64,000 bases of DNA from Ensifer adhaerens (GTDB lineage: Bacteria > Pseudomonadota > Alphaproteobacteria > Rhizobiales > Rhizobiaceae), in assembly GCF_020035535.1 (NCBI RefSeq), contig NZ_CP083349.1, positions 3,417,501 to 3,481,500 of the forward strand, given 5' to 3'. Under the pieces are notes generated by a model. It did not search any database. It worked only from the letters and a program-made list of their open reading frames with translations, and was not told the DNA's origin. The position numbers and the translations under genes are program-made. Positions 43,973-53,036 of this stretch are shown piece by piece (position 1 is the stretch's first letter; the number at the start of each line of letters is the position of its first letter).

Positions 43973-45898
43973 ATGCGGAAGCGAATGTCCCCACCACGGT
44001 CGAGTATTGCGTACTGGAAGGCCGCAACTGCGCTTGCAGTCGCCTTCTCGTTTGCGCTCGGCCCGATTTCCGTCAAAAGCGCCCATGCCTTCAAGCTCTT
44101 TGGCATGAAGTTCTTCGAGAGCGACGAAGAGGAAGCGCCGGTCATCGACCCGGTCAACTATACGCTCACCTTCGACGCCGGCACTGAAGACGACGAACTG
44201 AAGGAAGCGCTCGAAAACAGCTCTCAGCTTGTCCAGGGGCAGGAAAAGCCCGTCTCCGGCGATCTCGGTCTTGCCATCCGCGCGCGCGACGATCGCGACC
44301 GGCTGCTCGCTGCGCTCTACGAAAAGGCCCGCTACGGCGGCACCGTGGCGATCCGCGTCAACGGCCAGGACATCGACAGCCTGCCGCCGGATCCGTCCTT
44401 CCCCGACGGGAAGGCGATCCCGGTGACCGTCACCGTCACGCCCGGTCCGGCATTCACGGTCGGATCCGTCAAGTTCGAGGGCGATGCCGCAGGGTTCAAC
44501 CCTGCTGACTATGGCCTGCCGGCCGGCGGACGCGCAGACTCGACCCTGATCATCAAGGCCGGCGAAAAGGTCGTGAACGACCTGCGCGAGCAGGGCCGGC
44601 CGATGGCCAAGCTCACCGAACGCAGCGCCGTCGCCAACCACGCCAATTCCACCGTCGACGTCGTCATCGGCGCAAGCGGCGGGCCGGTTGCGCCCGTCGG
44701 CGATGTCAGCGTGTCGGGCACCAAGACCGTCGACCCCGCTTTCGTGCGCGACTATTCACGCCTCAACGAAGGTCGTCCCTATTCGCCCGAGGATATCCGC
44801 AAGGCATCCGAGCGCCTGCGCCAACTCGGCGTGTTCTCGAGCGTGACGATCAAGGAAGCCAGTACACTGTCGCCGGATGGATCGCTCCCGATGAAGATCG
44901 AGGTCTCCGAGGGCAAACACAAATATTTCGGTTTCGGCGCCCAGGTTTCGACCACCGACGGTCTCGGGCTTTCGGGCTACTGGGGACATCGCAACCTCTT
45001 CGGCCGGGCGGAATCGCTGCGGATCGAAGGCTCGGTCGATCGCATCGGCGAGACGAAGGAGCTGGACAAGCTCGACTATTCGGTCGGCATCCTCTTTGCC
45101 AAGCCCGGCGCCTTTGGCCCCGCCTCGACCTTTACTGCCAGCCTCAAGGCCAACATCCAGGACCCGGATGCCTACCGCGCCAAGATCCTCACGGGCGCGG
45201 CCGGTGCAACCTTCGAACTCTCGGACACCGACACCGTCTCCGGTGGCGGCGAGCTGAGCTGGGCCAATATCGACGACGCCTTTGGCTCGAACTCCTACCT
45301 GACGGCCGCCATCCCGCTCGAGTATGTGCGCGATACCCGCAACGACAAACTGAACGCGACCGAAGGCTACCGGGCGATGATCAACGCCAAGCCGAGCTAC
45401 GAGATCAAGGGCCAGACCTTCTTCTCGTCCTTCGAAGCGTCGGCATCGGGCTACCATGCGCTCGGCGACGAGAAGCGTTTCGTTCTCGCCGGCAAGATCG
45501 GCGCCGGCATGCTCGTCGGCGGCAGTGGGCTTGAGGATATCCCGGCAAACCGCCGCTTCTATCTCGGCGGCGGCGGCTCGGTGCGCGGCTATTCCTACCA
45601 GGAAATCGGCCCGCGCAATTCCGAAAACAGGGAGACCGGCGGGCGTTCCTATGTCAACGCCTCGCTCGAAGCCCGCATCGCGGTCACCGACACCATCGGC
45701 GTGGTGCCGTTTATCGATGCCGGCACGGTCTCGGCGAATACGACGCCCGACTTCTCCGACATTCGCGCCGGCGCCGGCATCGGGCTGCGCTATGCGACAC
45801 CCTTCGGTCCTATCCGTCTCGACTTCGCCGTGCCGCTCAACAAGTACCCCGGTGGCACCAAGTACGGAATTTACGCCGGTATCGGCCAATCCTTCTGA
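43973..45898 (+). CDS. tamA: TamA: outer-membrane BamA-superfamily translocation and assembly protein
   Basis: About 641 residues from ATG 43973, with ATG 43937 and 43985 also possible; the signal peptide (AFSFALGPISVKSAHA) is best positioned from 43973 or 43985. POTRA domains in the N-terminal half (GPAFTVGSVKFEG..., GGPVAPVGDVSVSGTKTVDPAFV, YSPEDIRKASERLRQLGVFSSV), then a 16-strand-type barrel from about residue 320 (YFGFGAQVSTTDGLGLSGYW ... RRFYLGGGGSVRGYSYQEIGPR). The last residue is Phe, as in outer-membrane proteins. tamB follows 118 bases downstream. The complex helps insert outer-membrane proteins or move lipids. Confidence 0.9.
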   Translation: MRKRMSPPRSSIAYWKAATALAVAFSFALGPISVKSAHAFKLFGMKFFESDEEEAPVIDPVNYTLTFDAGTEDDELKEALENSSQLVQGQEKPVSGDLGLAIRARDDRDRLLAALYEKARYGGTVAIRVNGQDIDSLPPDPSFPDGKAIPVTVTVTPGPAFTVGSVKFEGDAAGFNPADYGLPAGGRADSTLIIKAGEKVVNDLREQGRPMAKLTERSAVANHANSTVDVVIGASGGPVAPVGDVSVSGTKTVDPAFVRDYSRLNEGRPYSPEDIRKASERLRQLGVFSSVTIKEASTLSPDGSLPMKIEVSEGKHKYFGFGAQVSTTDGLGLSGYWGHRNLFGRAESLRIEGSVDRIGETKELDKLDYSVGILFAKPGAFGPASTFTASLKANIQDPDAYRAKILTGAAGATFELSDTDTVSGGGELSWANIDDAFGSNSYLTAAIPLEYVRDTRNDKLNATEGYRAMINAKPSYEIKGQTFFSSFEASASGYHALGDEKRFVLAGKIGAGMLVGGSGLEDIPANRRFYLGGGGSVRGYSYQEIGPRNSENRETGGRSYVNASLEARIAVTDTIGVVPFIDAGTVSANTTPDFSDIRAGAGIGLRYATPFGPIRLDFAVPLNKYPGGTKYGIYAGIGQSF

Positions 45899-46016
45899 TT
45901 CCTGATTTTGGTGATTCGAACAGATTCCCCTCAGGATTCGGCAAATTGCCCTCATCCATTGATAGTTTCGCCCTGCGGCGATTCCGCTGCAGCGCAACTT
46001 GCGCTATGGGTAGAGC

Positions 46017-49000
46017 ATGAATCAGGTCGTCCGCTTCCTTCGCGCGACGCTGCGCTATGGCCTTCGTGTGCTTGGCGTGATTGCGGTCGTTGCCCTCCTT
46101 CTCGTCGCCTTCGTGGGCTTCACGACTCCCGGCGCACGCCTCGTCGCCTGGGCAATCGAGAAATATGCGGCAACACCTGACCAGATCGTGCGCATCGCCG
46201 ACCCGAGCGCGCTCCTGACGGGTGAGTTTGCAGCGGGAAGCATCACGCTCTTCGACGGCCAGGGTGTCTATGCAGAGGTCCGCGACCTCAAGCTCAACTG
46301 GTCGCCGGCAGCCCTCCTCTCCTTCCGCTTCGACGCCGCAGCCATCTCCGCCGGCTCAGTGCGTGTCGAACGGCTGCCGATCCCCTCGACCGAGACCAAG
46401 GAAGTGCGTTCGACTTTCGCGCTTCCCGTCGACGTCAAGATCGACGCGATCGATCTGAAGGAGATCGTCATTGGCAAGGCAATCGCCGGCGAAGACCAGT
46501 TCCTGACCGCCGGCGGCAAGATCAATGCGACCAACGAGAGCATCGCCCTCAGCCTGACCGCGGCCCAGCGCGATCGGCCGGAAGCGCGCGCCGTCGCCGA
46601 TATCGTCTTCAATCCGGCGGGCAACGAGCTGAAGCTCGAAGCGACCGTAGACGAGCCCAACAACGGCGTCCTGGCAAAACTTCTTCGCCTGCCCAACGAG
46701 CCCGCAGTCAACATCAAGCTGACCGGCCAGGGACCGCTTTCCGATTGGGCCGGCACCGCAACGGCAGCACTCGACGGCAGCGAGATCCTCAAGCTCGACG
46801 GTCGCCACCTTCAGACGCCGGACGGCATGCACCGGCTGACCGTCACGGGCGGTGGCGGCTTCGGCTCGCTGATGCCGCCGGCATTGCGGCCGATGTTCGA
46901 GGGCGAGACCAGCATCGACGTCGCAGCCGCGTTCAACGGCCAGGGCATGGTGCGCGTCGACAAGGGGCAGATCGCGACCGGTGCGCTTACCTTTGGCGCC
47001 TTTGGCACCTTCGACAGCAAGGGCGACAACAATCTTCAGGCCAGACTTGCCGGCACCAACGGCGCGATCGACTTCCGCTGGCCGCTGCAGAAGGGCGAGG
47101 CACAGGCGAAGATCAACGCCGTCAACCTGTCGCTGATCGGCGGCGCGCAGGCCGCAATCCTCGATCTCGCCGCCGACGTCGCCTCGGTCGCGCTTCCGGA
47201 CGTCGCGCTCGGTTCGCTCAAGCTTTCGGCGCGCAGCGACGGCTTCAATCTCCAGGCCCAGTCCGGTGCGGTGAAAACCGCGCTCGAAGTGGGCGAAGCT
47301 GGCTTCAACGACGCCAATCTCGCCCGGCTGGTGCAGGCGCCGATGAAGGTGGATGCCAGCCTCGCGGTGACCAAGGAAAGCATCAGCTTCGACCCGGTGA
47401 CGATCGAAAGCCCGGGCATCGGCGGTTCGATCAATGGCACTTTCTCACGCGAAGAGAACACGGTTGCCGCCGCGTTCAAGCTCTTTGCCGTGCCGGGGGC
47501 TCTGCCGCCGGCCGCAGCGGCGAAGTTCGATGGCACCATTGCGCTCGCCGGCGAGGTGAAGACGGCAAACGACGGCAGCGTGACCGTCGAGGGGCTCGAA
47601 CTCAAATCGAGCACGATCGAGGCTGCCGGCACTGTCGCCCTGGCTCAGGGCCAGCTCACCACCGATCTCAAAGGAAAGCTGCCCAATCTGGGCAGGCTGC
47701 TGGCGGATGCCAAGGGCGAAGCTGAGTTCACGGCAGCGGTGACCGGCCCGCTTGCCGAACTCGGCATCAAGGCCGAACTGACCTCGAGCGGCGCGACGCT
47801 TGCCGGACGTACGCTCAGCGACCTTACGATCAATGCTGATGCCAAAGCCAACCCATCAAGCCCGCAAGCGAGCCTGACTGCAACCGGTGCGCTCGACGGC
47901 CAGGTGATCGACGTGAAGGCGGACGTCGTTTCCAAGGACGGCCGCACCGCGATCCCTGTGCTCGAAGCCAGGATCGGGGAGAACAAGCTGACCGGGACGA
48001 TCAGCTTCACCCCCGATTTCAAGCCGGACGGCACGATCGATTTCAACCTGCCCGATCTCGGCCTGCTCGCCGCCATGGCCGGGCAGAAGGCTTCGGGTGA
48101 TCTCAACGGCTCGGCCGCAATCAAGACCGCCAACGGCATCACCTCCGTCGTCGTCAAGGCCGGCGGCAGCGGCATCAAGCGCGATGAATTGACGATTGCC
48201 AAGCCGACCGCCGATATCACGATCTCCGATGTCGCGGCCCTTGCCATCAAGGGCAGCGTGCGCGCTGAGACGGTTGCGCAGGGGGCCAACCGTGTCGCCG
48301 GGCTCGCCGTCGACTTCCAGCAGCAGGCGGGACGCACCGGGTTTTCGATCGACGGCAAATATGATGGCGGACCGCTCACCGCCAAGGGCGATCTTACGAG
48401 CGCGAAGGGGCGCACGGAAATCCGGCTCGCATCCTTCGGCGCGACGCCGAAGGGCGTCGCGCTCAAGCTCGCGCAGCCGACGGTGATCGCCATCGAAAAC
48501 GGCACCGTCCGCCTCAATGCGCTGACGATCCAGGCCTCGAACGGCACCATCACCGTCAACGGCAGCGCCGGCGAAAAGCTCGACATCGCCGCAAAGCTCA
48601 ATGCCCTGCCCGCAGCGCTGGTCAATGCCTTTGCGCCTGATCTCGGCGCCGAGGGCACGATCGCCGGCACGGTCAACGTGAGTGGCGCAGCGTTGGCGCC
48701 GATCGTCGCCTACGACCTCCGATGGTCTGGTGCCTCGCTCGCCGCAGCCCGCACTGCCGGGGTCAGCGCCTTCGATATCGCGGCCGACGGCAAGTTTGCC
48801 AACAACAAGGTGACGCTCGACACGACCTTGTCAGGCGCCGGTGGCCTTTCTTTCAAGGGCGGCGGCAATGTCGATATCGGCGGCAACATGCCGATCGCAA
48901 TGAAATTCAACGGCAACCTGCCCTTTGCCCTCATCGCCAACCTGATGGCGGAAAAAGGCTTCACGCTGACAGGCCGGGCGGGCATCGACCTGACCGTATC

Positions 49001-50195
49001 CGGCTCCGCCAAGGCGCCTCAGATCGCCGGCACCCTTACCACCTCAGGCGGCCGGCTCGTCGACGTGCGCCGTAACCTGGCACTCAACGACCTCACGGCC
49101 AATGTCGCACTCGACGGCAAGCAGGCGACGATCTCGAAGCTCTCGGCCAATCTCGCGACGGGCGGTTCAATCGAGGCGACTGGCACCGTCGGCACGGTCC
49201 CCGGCTCCGGCTTCCCGGCCAATCTGACGATCCGCCTGAACAATGCAACTTACGTCGACGGCACGCTGTTCAACGCCAATCTCGCCGGCGAACTGACGCT
49301 GACCGGCCCGCTGGTCGCGACCCCGACGCTCGGCGGCAAGGTCACGATCCGCAAGGCCTCGATCACCATTCCCGAGAAGTTGCCGACCTCGCTCTCGGCG
49401 ATCGACATCAAGCACAAGAATGCGCCGCCCAAGGTGCAGAAGATGGTCAAGGACCTGCGCAAGGAAGACGTGCCGGCTGCCGGCGCCAATGCCAGTGGCG
49501 TCATTGCCTTCGACCTTGCCGTCAACGCTCAGCAGGTCTTCGTGCGCGGCCGCGGCATTGACGCAGAACTCGGCGGCGACCTGACGATCCGAGGTACGGC
49601 CGTGCAGCCGTCCGTTTCCGGCGGCTTCGAGATGCGGCGCGGGCGCCTCGAAATCCTCGGCAAACGCCTCACCTTTACCGACGGCAACATCGGCTTCGGC
49701 GGCGACCTGATCCCGACGCTCGACCTCAAGGCGACCTCCAGCGTCGGCGCGACGACCATCACCGTCTCGGTCGCGGGCCTCGCCAACAATCCGCAGATCA
49801 CCTTCTCGTCCTCCCCGGCACTGCCGCAGGACGAGATCCTGGCGCAGCTGATCTTCAACCGGTCGCTGTCCAATCTCTCGGCCTTCCAGATCGCCCAGCT
49901 CGCCTCCGCCGTCAGCCAGCTTGCCGGTGGCGGTTCGACATCGCTGCTCGACGGCCTGCGCAACAAACTCGGCGTCGACGACCTCGACGTCACCACCGAC
50001 GAGAACGGTGGCGCTTCGGTGCGCGCCGGCAAGTATCTGAACGACCGGACCTATATCGAGCTGCAGCAGGGTTCCGATTCCGCCTCCAGCAAGGCGGTCA
50101 TCAACCTCGACGTCGGCAAGGGCGTGAAGCTCAAGGGCTCGGCCGCCGGCGACGGCTCAGCGGCGGGCGGCATCTTCTTCGAAAAGGAATATTGA
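46017..50195 (+). CDS. tamB: TamB: inner-membrane-anchored translocation and assembly protein
   Basis: 1392 residues, one N-terminal membrane anchor (about 20-36) and a long repetitive beta-rich body, as in AsmA/TamB-type bridging proteins that span the periplasm. The C-terminal DUF490 region (about 1060-1392) includes LEILGKRLTFTDGNIGFGGDLIPTLDLKATSSVGATT and the closing YIELQQGSDSASSKAVINLDVGKGVKLKGSAAGDGSAAGGI, ending in YWF-like KEY. It pairs with TamA upstream. The start ATG 46017 follows GGGTAGAGC. Codon use is uniform along the length. Confidence 0.92.
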   Translation: MNQVVRFLRATLRYGLRVLGVIAVVALLLVAFVGFTTPGARLVAWAIEKYAATPDQIVRIADPSALLTGEFAAGSITLFDGQGVYAEVRDLKLNWSPAALLSFRFDAAAISAGSVRVERLPIPSTETKEVRSTFALPVDVKIDAIDLKEIVIGKAIAGEDQFLTAGGKINATNESIALSLTAAQRDRPEARAVADIVFNPAGNELKLEATVDEPNNGVLAKLLRLPNEPAVNIKLTGQGPLSDWAGTATAALDGSEILKLDGRHLQTPDGMHRLTVTGGGGFGSLMPPALRPMFEGETSIDVAAAFNGQGMVRVDKGQIATGALTFGAFGTFDSKGDNNLQARLAGTNGAIDFRWPLQKGEAQAKINAVNLSLIGGAQAAILDLAADVASVALPDVALGSLKLSARSDGFNLQAQSGAVKTALEVGEAGFNDANLARLVQAPMKVDASLAVTKESISFDPVTIESPGIGGSINGTFSREENTVAAAFKLFAVPGALPPAAAAKFDGTIALAGEVKTANDGSVTVEGLELKSSTIEAAGTVALAQGQLTTDLKGKLPNLGRLLADAKGEAEFTAAVTGPLAELGIKAELTSSGATLAGRTLSDLTINADAKANPSSPQASLTATGALDGQVIDVKADVVSKDGRTAIPVLEARIGENKLTGTISFTPDFKPDGTIDFNLPDLGLLAAMAGQKASGDLNGSAAIKTANGITSVVVKAGGSGIKRDELTIAKPTADITISDVAALAIKGSVRAETVAQGANRVAGLAVDFQQQAGRTGFSIDGKYDGGPLTAKGDLTSAKGRTEIRLASFGATPKGVALKLAQPTVIAIENGTVRLNALTIQASNGTITVNGSAGEKLDIAAKLNALPAALVNAFAPDLGAEGTIAGTVNVSGAALAPIVAYDLRWSGASLAAARTAGVSAFDIAADGKFANNKVTLDTTLSGAGGLSFKGGGNVDIGGNMPIAMKFNGNLPFALIANLMAEKGFTLTGRAGIDLTVSGSAKAPQIAGTLTTSGGRLVDVRRNLALNDLTANVALDGKQATISKLSANLATGGSIEATGTVGTVPGSGFPANLTIRLNNATYVDGTLFNANLAGELTLTGPLVATPTLGGKVTIRKASITIPEKLPTSLSAIDIKHKNAPPKVQKMVKDLRKEDVPAAGANASGVIAFDLAVNAQQVFVRGRGIDAELGGDLTIRGTAVQPSVSGGFEMRRGRLEILGKRLTFTDGNIGFGGDLIPTLDLKATSSVGATTITVSVAGLANNPQITFSSSPALPQDEILAQLIFNRSLSNLSAFQIAQLASAVSQLAGGGSTSLLDGLRNKLGVDDLDVTTDENGGASVRAGKYLNDRTYIELQQGSDSASSKAVINLDVGKGVKLKGSAAGDGSAAGGIFFEKEY

Positions 50196-50247
50196 GCGGC
50201 GGTCGATCCGGAAAGGCACTTCCTCCGCCCCATGCAACGGATTGAAC

Positions 50248-50281
50248 AAAGCCCGCGGATCGATTGCGATCCGCGGGCTTT
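50248..50281. terminator. Bidirectional terminator between tamB and merR
   Basis: Perfect 15-bp stem AAAGCCCGCGGATCG (50248-50262) / CGATCCGCGGGCTTT (50267-50281), loop ATTG. Ends both tamB (+) and the MerR gene (-). Confidence 0.9.
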
Positions 50282-50321
50282 ATCGTCCTGGCGACAACTT
50301 CTCTACGATGAGGCGTACCAT

Positions 50322-50795
50322 TCACCGAACGAAGGGAACCTCGCGGCGGGTTTGCTCGTAACGGCGCAATGCGGCGGCATCGGGCGACAGATCGGTCAGC
50401 CCTGTCTCCTTGGCGAGTGCAATGAGCTCGTTGATCGAGATGGCGTCGCCCTCGGCAATCTTTGCAAGAGCAGCACCGATCAACGACAGGCCGTGTTCGA
50501 CACGGTCGCGCAGATCCGAGAGCGCCGATTGCTGGACGACAAGCGTTTGCCCGAGATCGGGCGCGGTGCCCGCGAGCAATTCAGTAATCCGGGTGAGGCT
50601 GAGTCCGAGCCGCTTCAACGCCAGGATCTCGGTGAGCCGTTCAATATCGGAGGCGCCGTAGAGCCGCCAGTTCTTCTCCGTCCGCCGGGGCGTTATCAGG
50701 CCTCGGTCCTCATAAACGCGAAGGGCTCGGATCGTGAGACCGAGGCACCCGGCGCATTCGGCGGCCGACAAGAGTTCATTCTGGTTCGCGCCCAT
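50322..50795 (-). CDS. MerR family transcriptional regulator
   Basis: 157 residues. HTH at about 8-75 (LSAAECAGCLGLTIRALRVYEDRGLITPRRTEKNWRLYGASDIERLTEILALKRLGLSL) with the MerR signature R-A-L-R-x-Y-E-x-x-G-L-I. The C-terminal part (about 80-157) is a short coiled-coil and a small effector region with no metal-binding Cys, so it is not a metal sensor of the usual type. Divergent from an APH(3')-like gene, with 218 bases between them, so a link to it is possible but unproven. Confidence 0.85.
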   Translation of the reverse strand: MGANQNELLSAAECAGCLGLTIRALRVYEDRGLITPRRTEKNWRLYGASDIERLTEILALKRLGLSLTRITELLAGTAPDLGQTLVVQQSALSDLRDRVEHGLSLIGAALAKIAEGDAISINELIALAKETGLTDLSPDAAALRRYEQTRREVPFVR

Positions 50796-50828
50796 GAGGC
50801 CTCCTTGAAACGTCTTGTAAGATATGAC

Positions 50829-50845
50829 CTTGGGTCCGGCTCAAG
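50829..50845. promoter_or_regulatory. Possible MerR operator
   Basis: CTTGGG-TCCGG-CTCAAG, arms matching at 5 of 6 bases, 34-50 bases upstream of the MerR start and 169-185 bases before the phosphotransferase start. MerR sites often have CTTG/CAAG arms. Weak evidence. Confidence 0.35.
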
Positions 50846-51013
50846 CGGTATTTGCGAAGTTTTGGCGGAGATTTGACCAAGAAGGACGGCGAGGCGCAAA
50901 GGACGAGGCAAAACCTGTATGCCGCTGCGTGGAATTGCCGCTTTCTGAAACCTACATCGGCATCAGGCCGCACGCGCGCCACTATTTGTTTCAGTCTTTT
51001 TCAGGTGGTTTCC

Positions 51014-51805
51014 TTGTCCTCTCATTTTCCGCATCCCGAATTGCCCAAACAATTCCTACCGCTTGTCGCCGGCTACCGATGGAACCGCGACCTGCTCGGC
51101 CAGTCGGCCTCGAGCATCTTTCTCTTGAAGGCACCGGATCGCCCGATGCTGGTGCTGAAGGTCGAGGCGGCCGGCCCGTTCGGCGAATTCGTCGACGAGG
51201 CGGAGCGGCTTGATTGGCTGGCGTCTAGAGGCGTGCCCTGTCCACGAGTGGTCGCCCGCACCTTCGATGAAGAAACGAACTGGCTGCTGCTGCGGGCCGT
51301 CGAAGGCACGGACCTTGCGTCCACGACGCTGTCGCCAAAGGATCAGATCGTCATCCTCGCAGACGGCCTGAAACACCTGCATGCGTTGGATATAGCGGAC
51401 TGCCCCTTCGATCACCGGATCGAAAAGCGCATCGCCATCGCGAAAGCACGCACCCAGGCCGGTGTGATCGATGAAAGCGATTTCGACGAAGCGCGACTCG
51501 GCCGCACGGCGGCAGATCTCTTTGCCGAACTTCAGGCCCGAATGCCCAAGATTGGCGAGCTTGTCGTCACCCACGGCGACGCCTGCCTGCCGAACATCAT
51601 CGAGAAGCATGGCCGTTTTTCGGGTTTCATCGATTGCAGCAGGCTCGGCGTCGCCGATCCCTATCAGGACATAGCGCTTGCCTGCCGCAGCATCGCCTAC
51701 AATATCGGCGAAGAGTGGATCCAGCCGTTTCTGGCGCGCTACGGCATCGACAAGGACGACGCGGAGAAGCGCGACTTCTACTGCCTGCTCGACGAGTTCT
51801 TCTGA
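51014..51805 (+). CDS. Aminoglycoside 3'-phosphotransferase-like enzyme, APH(3')-II type
   Basis: 263 residues. The start is taken as TTG 51014 (AGGTGG at 51003-51008); GTG 51005 is in frame and would add three residues. Length agrees with APH(3')-II (264). Core motifs are present: VLKVEA for the ATP Lys, EAERLDWLASRGVPCPRV, the catalytic HGDACLPNIIE (Asp about 189), GFIDCSRLGVADPYQDIALA for Mg ligation, and the terminal FYCLLDEFF. Such enzymes phosphorylate the 3'-OH of kanamycin or neomycin. No mobile element flanks the gene, so it looks chromosomal and intrinsic. Resistance is inferred, not shown. Confidence 0.87.
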   Translation: MSSHFPHPELPKQFLPLVAGYRWNRDLLGQSASSIFLLKAPDRPMLVLKVEAAGPFGEFVDEAERLDWLASRGVPCPRVVARTFDEETNWLLLRAVEGTDLASTTLSPKDQIVILADGLKHLHALDIADCPFDHRIEKRIAIAKARTQAGVIDESDFDEARLGRTAADLFAELQARMPKIGELVVTHGDACLPNIIEKHGRFSGFIDCSRLGVADPYQDIALACRSIAYNIGEEWIQPFLARYGIDKDDAEKRDFYCLLDEFF

Positions 51806-51854
51806 TCACCACTCGACGAGCACACGTCCATTCAGCGAAAGGCCCGCAACGCCC

Positions 51855-52337
51855 TCAGGCGGCGTTGCGGGCCTCGATGCTCAGATCGACGATGTCGGCA
51901 TCCTCGATCGCGTTAAAGAGCGCCCAGATATGGCCGAAGGGATCGATGAAGGCGCCGACGCGATCGCCCGTCGACAAGGTCTCGGCCGCATTCCGCAGGC
52001 TCGCACCGGCACCGATCGCCCGGCCGATGACGCGATCGACATCGCGCACGTGCAATTCCAGGATGACCGCCGTCGTGCCGAGCGCATGCGGCGAGCGCGG
52101 CCCGCCGAGCTTGGGCTCCGCATCGCGGCGCGGGTTGGCCCCGGCAATCCGGAAAACCGATTCCCCAATCCTCAAGTCCGCACTCGTCAGAATCCCGCTC
52201 GGCCATTCGTGCCGCTGCAAAAGCTCGGCGCCGAGCGCCTCGCGATAAAAGGCGATGGCGCGATCCTCGTCGCCATGCCTGACAAACAGCTTCACACAGA
52301 TCTGCCGATCGGCAAGCCTGCCGCCATTGGCAACCAT
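51855..52337 (-). CDS. VOC family protein, PhnB/glyoxalase-like
   Basis: 160 residues from ATG 52337 (GGAGG just upstream). VOC fold: VKLFVRHGDEDRAIAFYREALGAELL, then GIGESVFRIAGANP-type centre and the closing VGAFIDPFGHIWALFNAIED. Close to PhnB-type proteins that are inactive relatives of dioxygenases; role unknown. It sits convergent with the phosphotransferase gene and 110 bases from an Lrp/AsnC gene. Confidence 0.8.
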   Translation of the reverse strand: MVANGGRLADRQICVKLFVRHGDEDRAIAFYREALGAELLQRHEWPSGILTSADLRIGESVFRIAGANPRRDAEPKLGGPRSPHALGTTAVILELHVRDVDRVIGRAIGAGASLRNAAETLSTGDRVGAFIDPFGHIWALFNAIEDADIVDLSIEARNAA

Positions 52338-52447
52338 GACATCCTCCATCTTGGGTGAGGCGCACATCATAGCGGAACATGAGAACAAATCAAGAACAAT
52401 TCGACTCGAAACAGCGTTTTTGCGTCGGTTCGAAGCACCAGAAATAC

Positions 52448-52882
52448 TCAGGATGCGCCGGTCATCTTGCTGGTTTTCAACAGGATATTCGTTTCCGTCA
52501 CGGTGATGCCATCGATCAGGCGGATGCGCCGCAGTGTCTCGTCGAAGGAGACGAGATCCCGGTCCTGCAATTCGGCGATGAAGTCCCAGCGGCCATTGGT
52601 GCTGTGCAGCGCCCTGACCTGCGGCAAGCCGCGCAACTGCTCTGCGACACGGTCCGCCATCTTGCCATGCACCTCGATCATGACGACGGCACGGACGCCG
52701 GAGGTAGGAATCTCGGCACCGGTGCGGATGGTGAAGGCGGCGATCGTGCCATTGGCGACGAGCCTGTCGATGCGGGCAGCGACGGTCGCCCGCGATACGC
52801 CCGTCAATTCCGATAGCGTGGAAACGGGAATGCGCGCATTCTGGCGCAAGGCGCTGATGAGCGCCTGATCGAGATCATCCAT
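52448..52882 (-). CDS. Lrp/AsnC family regulator (arginine catabolism)
   Basis: 144 residues from ATG 52882; a GTG at 52891 is in frame. HTH at about 2-60 (LDQALISALRQNARIPVSTLSELTGVSRATVAARIDRLVANG), then the RAM ligand domain (VRAVVMIEVHGKMADRVAEQLRGLPQV ... RIRLIDGITVTETNILL). Divergent from arginase, 154 bases away, so it is likely an arginine-responsive activator of rocF-rocD (inference). A clear 8-bp inverted repeat lies in the gap. Confidence 0.88.
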   Translation of the reverse strand: MDDLDQALISALRQNARIPVSTLSELTGVSRATVAARIDRLVANGTIAAFTIRTGAEIPTSGVRAVVMIEVHGKMADRVAEQLRGLPQVRALHSTNGRWDFIAELQDRDLVSFDETLRRIRLIDGITVTETNILLKTSKMTGAS

Positions 52883-52915
52883 ACCTGACACTTTGCAACA
52901 TGATGCTTATCAAGT

Positions 52916-52941
52916 TGCCGATTTTACCTCACTAATCGGCA
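52916..52941. promoter_or_regulatory. Lrp-type operator between the regulator and arginase
   Basis: TGCCGATT (52916-52923), 10-base spacer, AATCGGCA (52934-52941): perfect 8-bp inverted repeat. A third half-site TGCCGA is at 52956-52961. Position between divergent genes fits. Confidence 0.65.
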
Positions 52942-53036
52942 GTTTTCCATCTTTTTGCCGACATGCATTTTGGCCATAATCCGCGCAATCCCAACCGGGA
53001 ACACACGGAATTATCTTGAGAAGGAATCGGGCGGAT

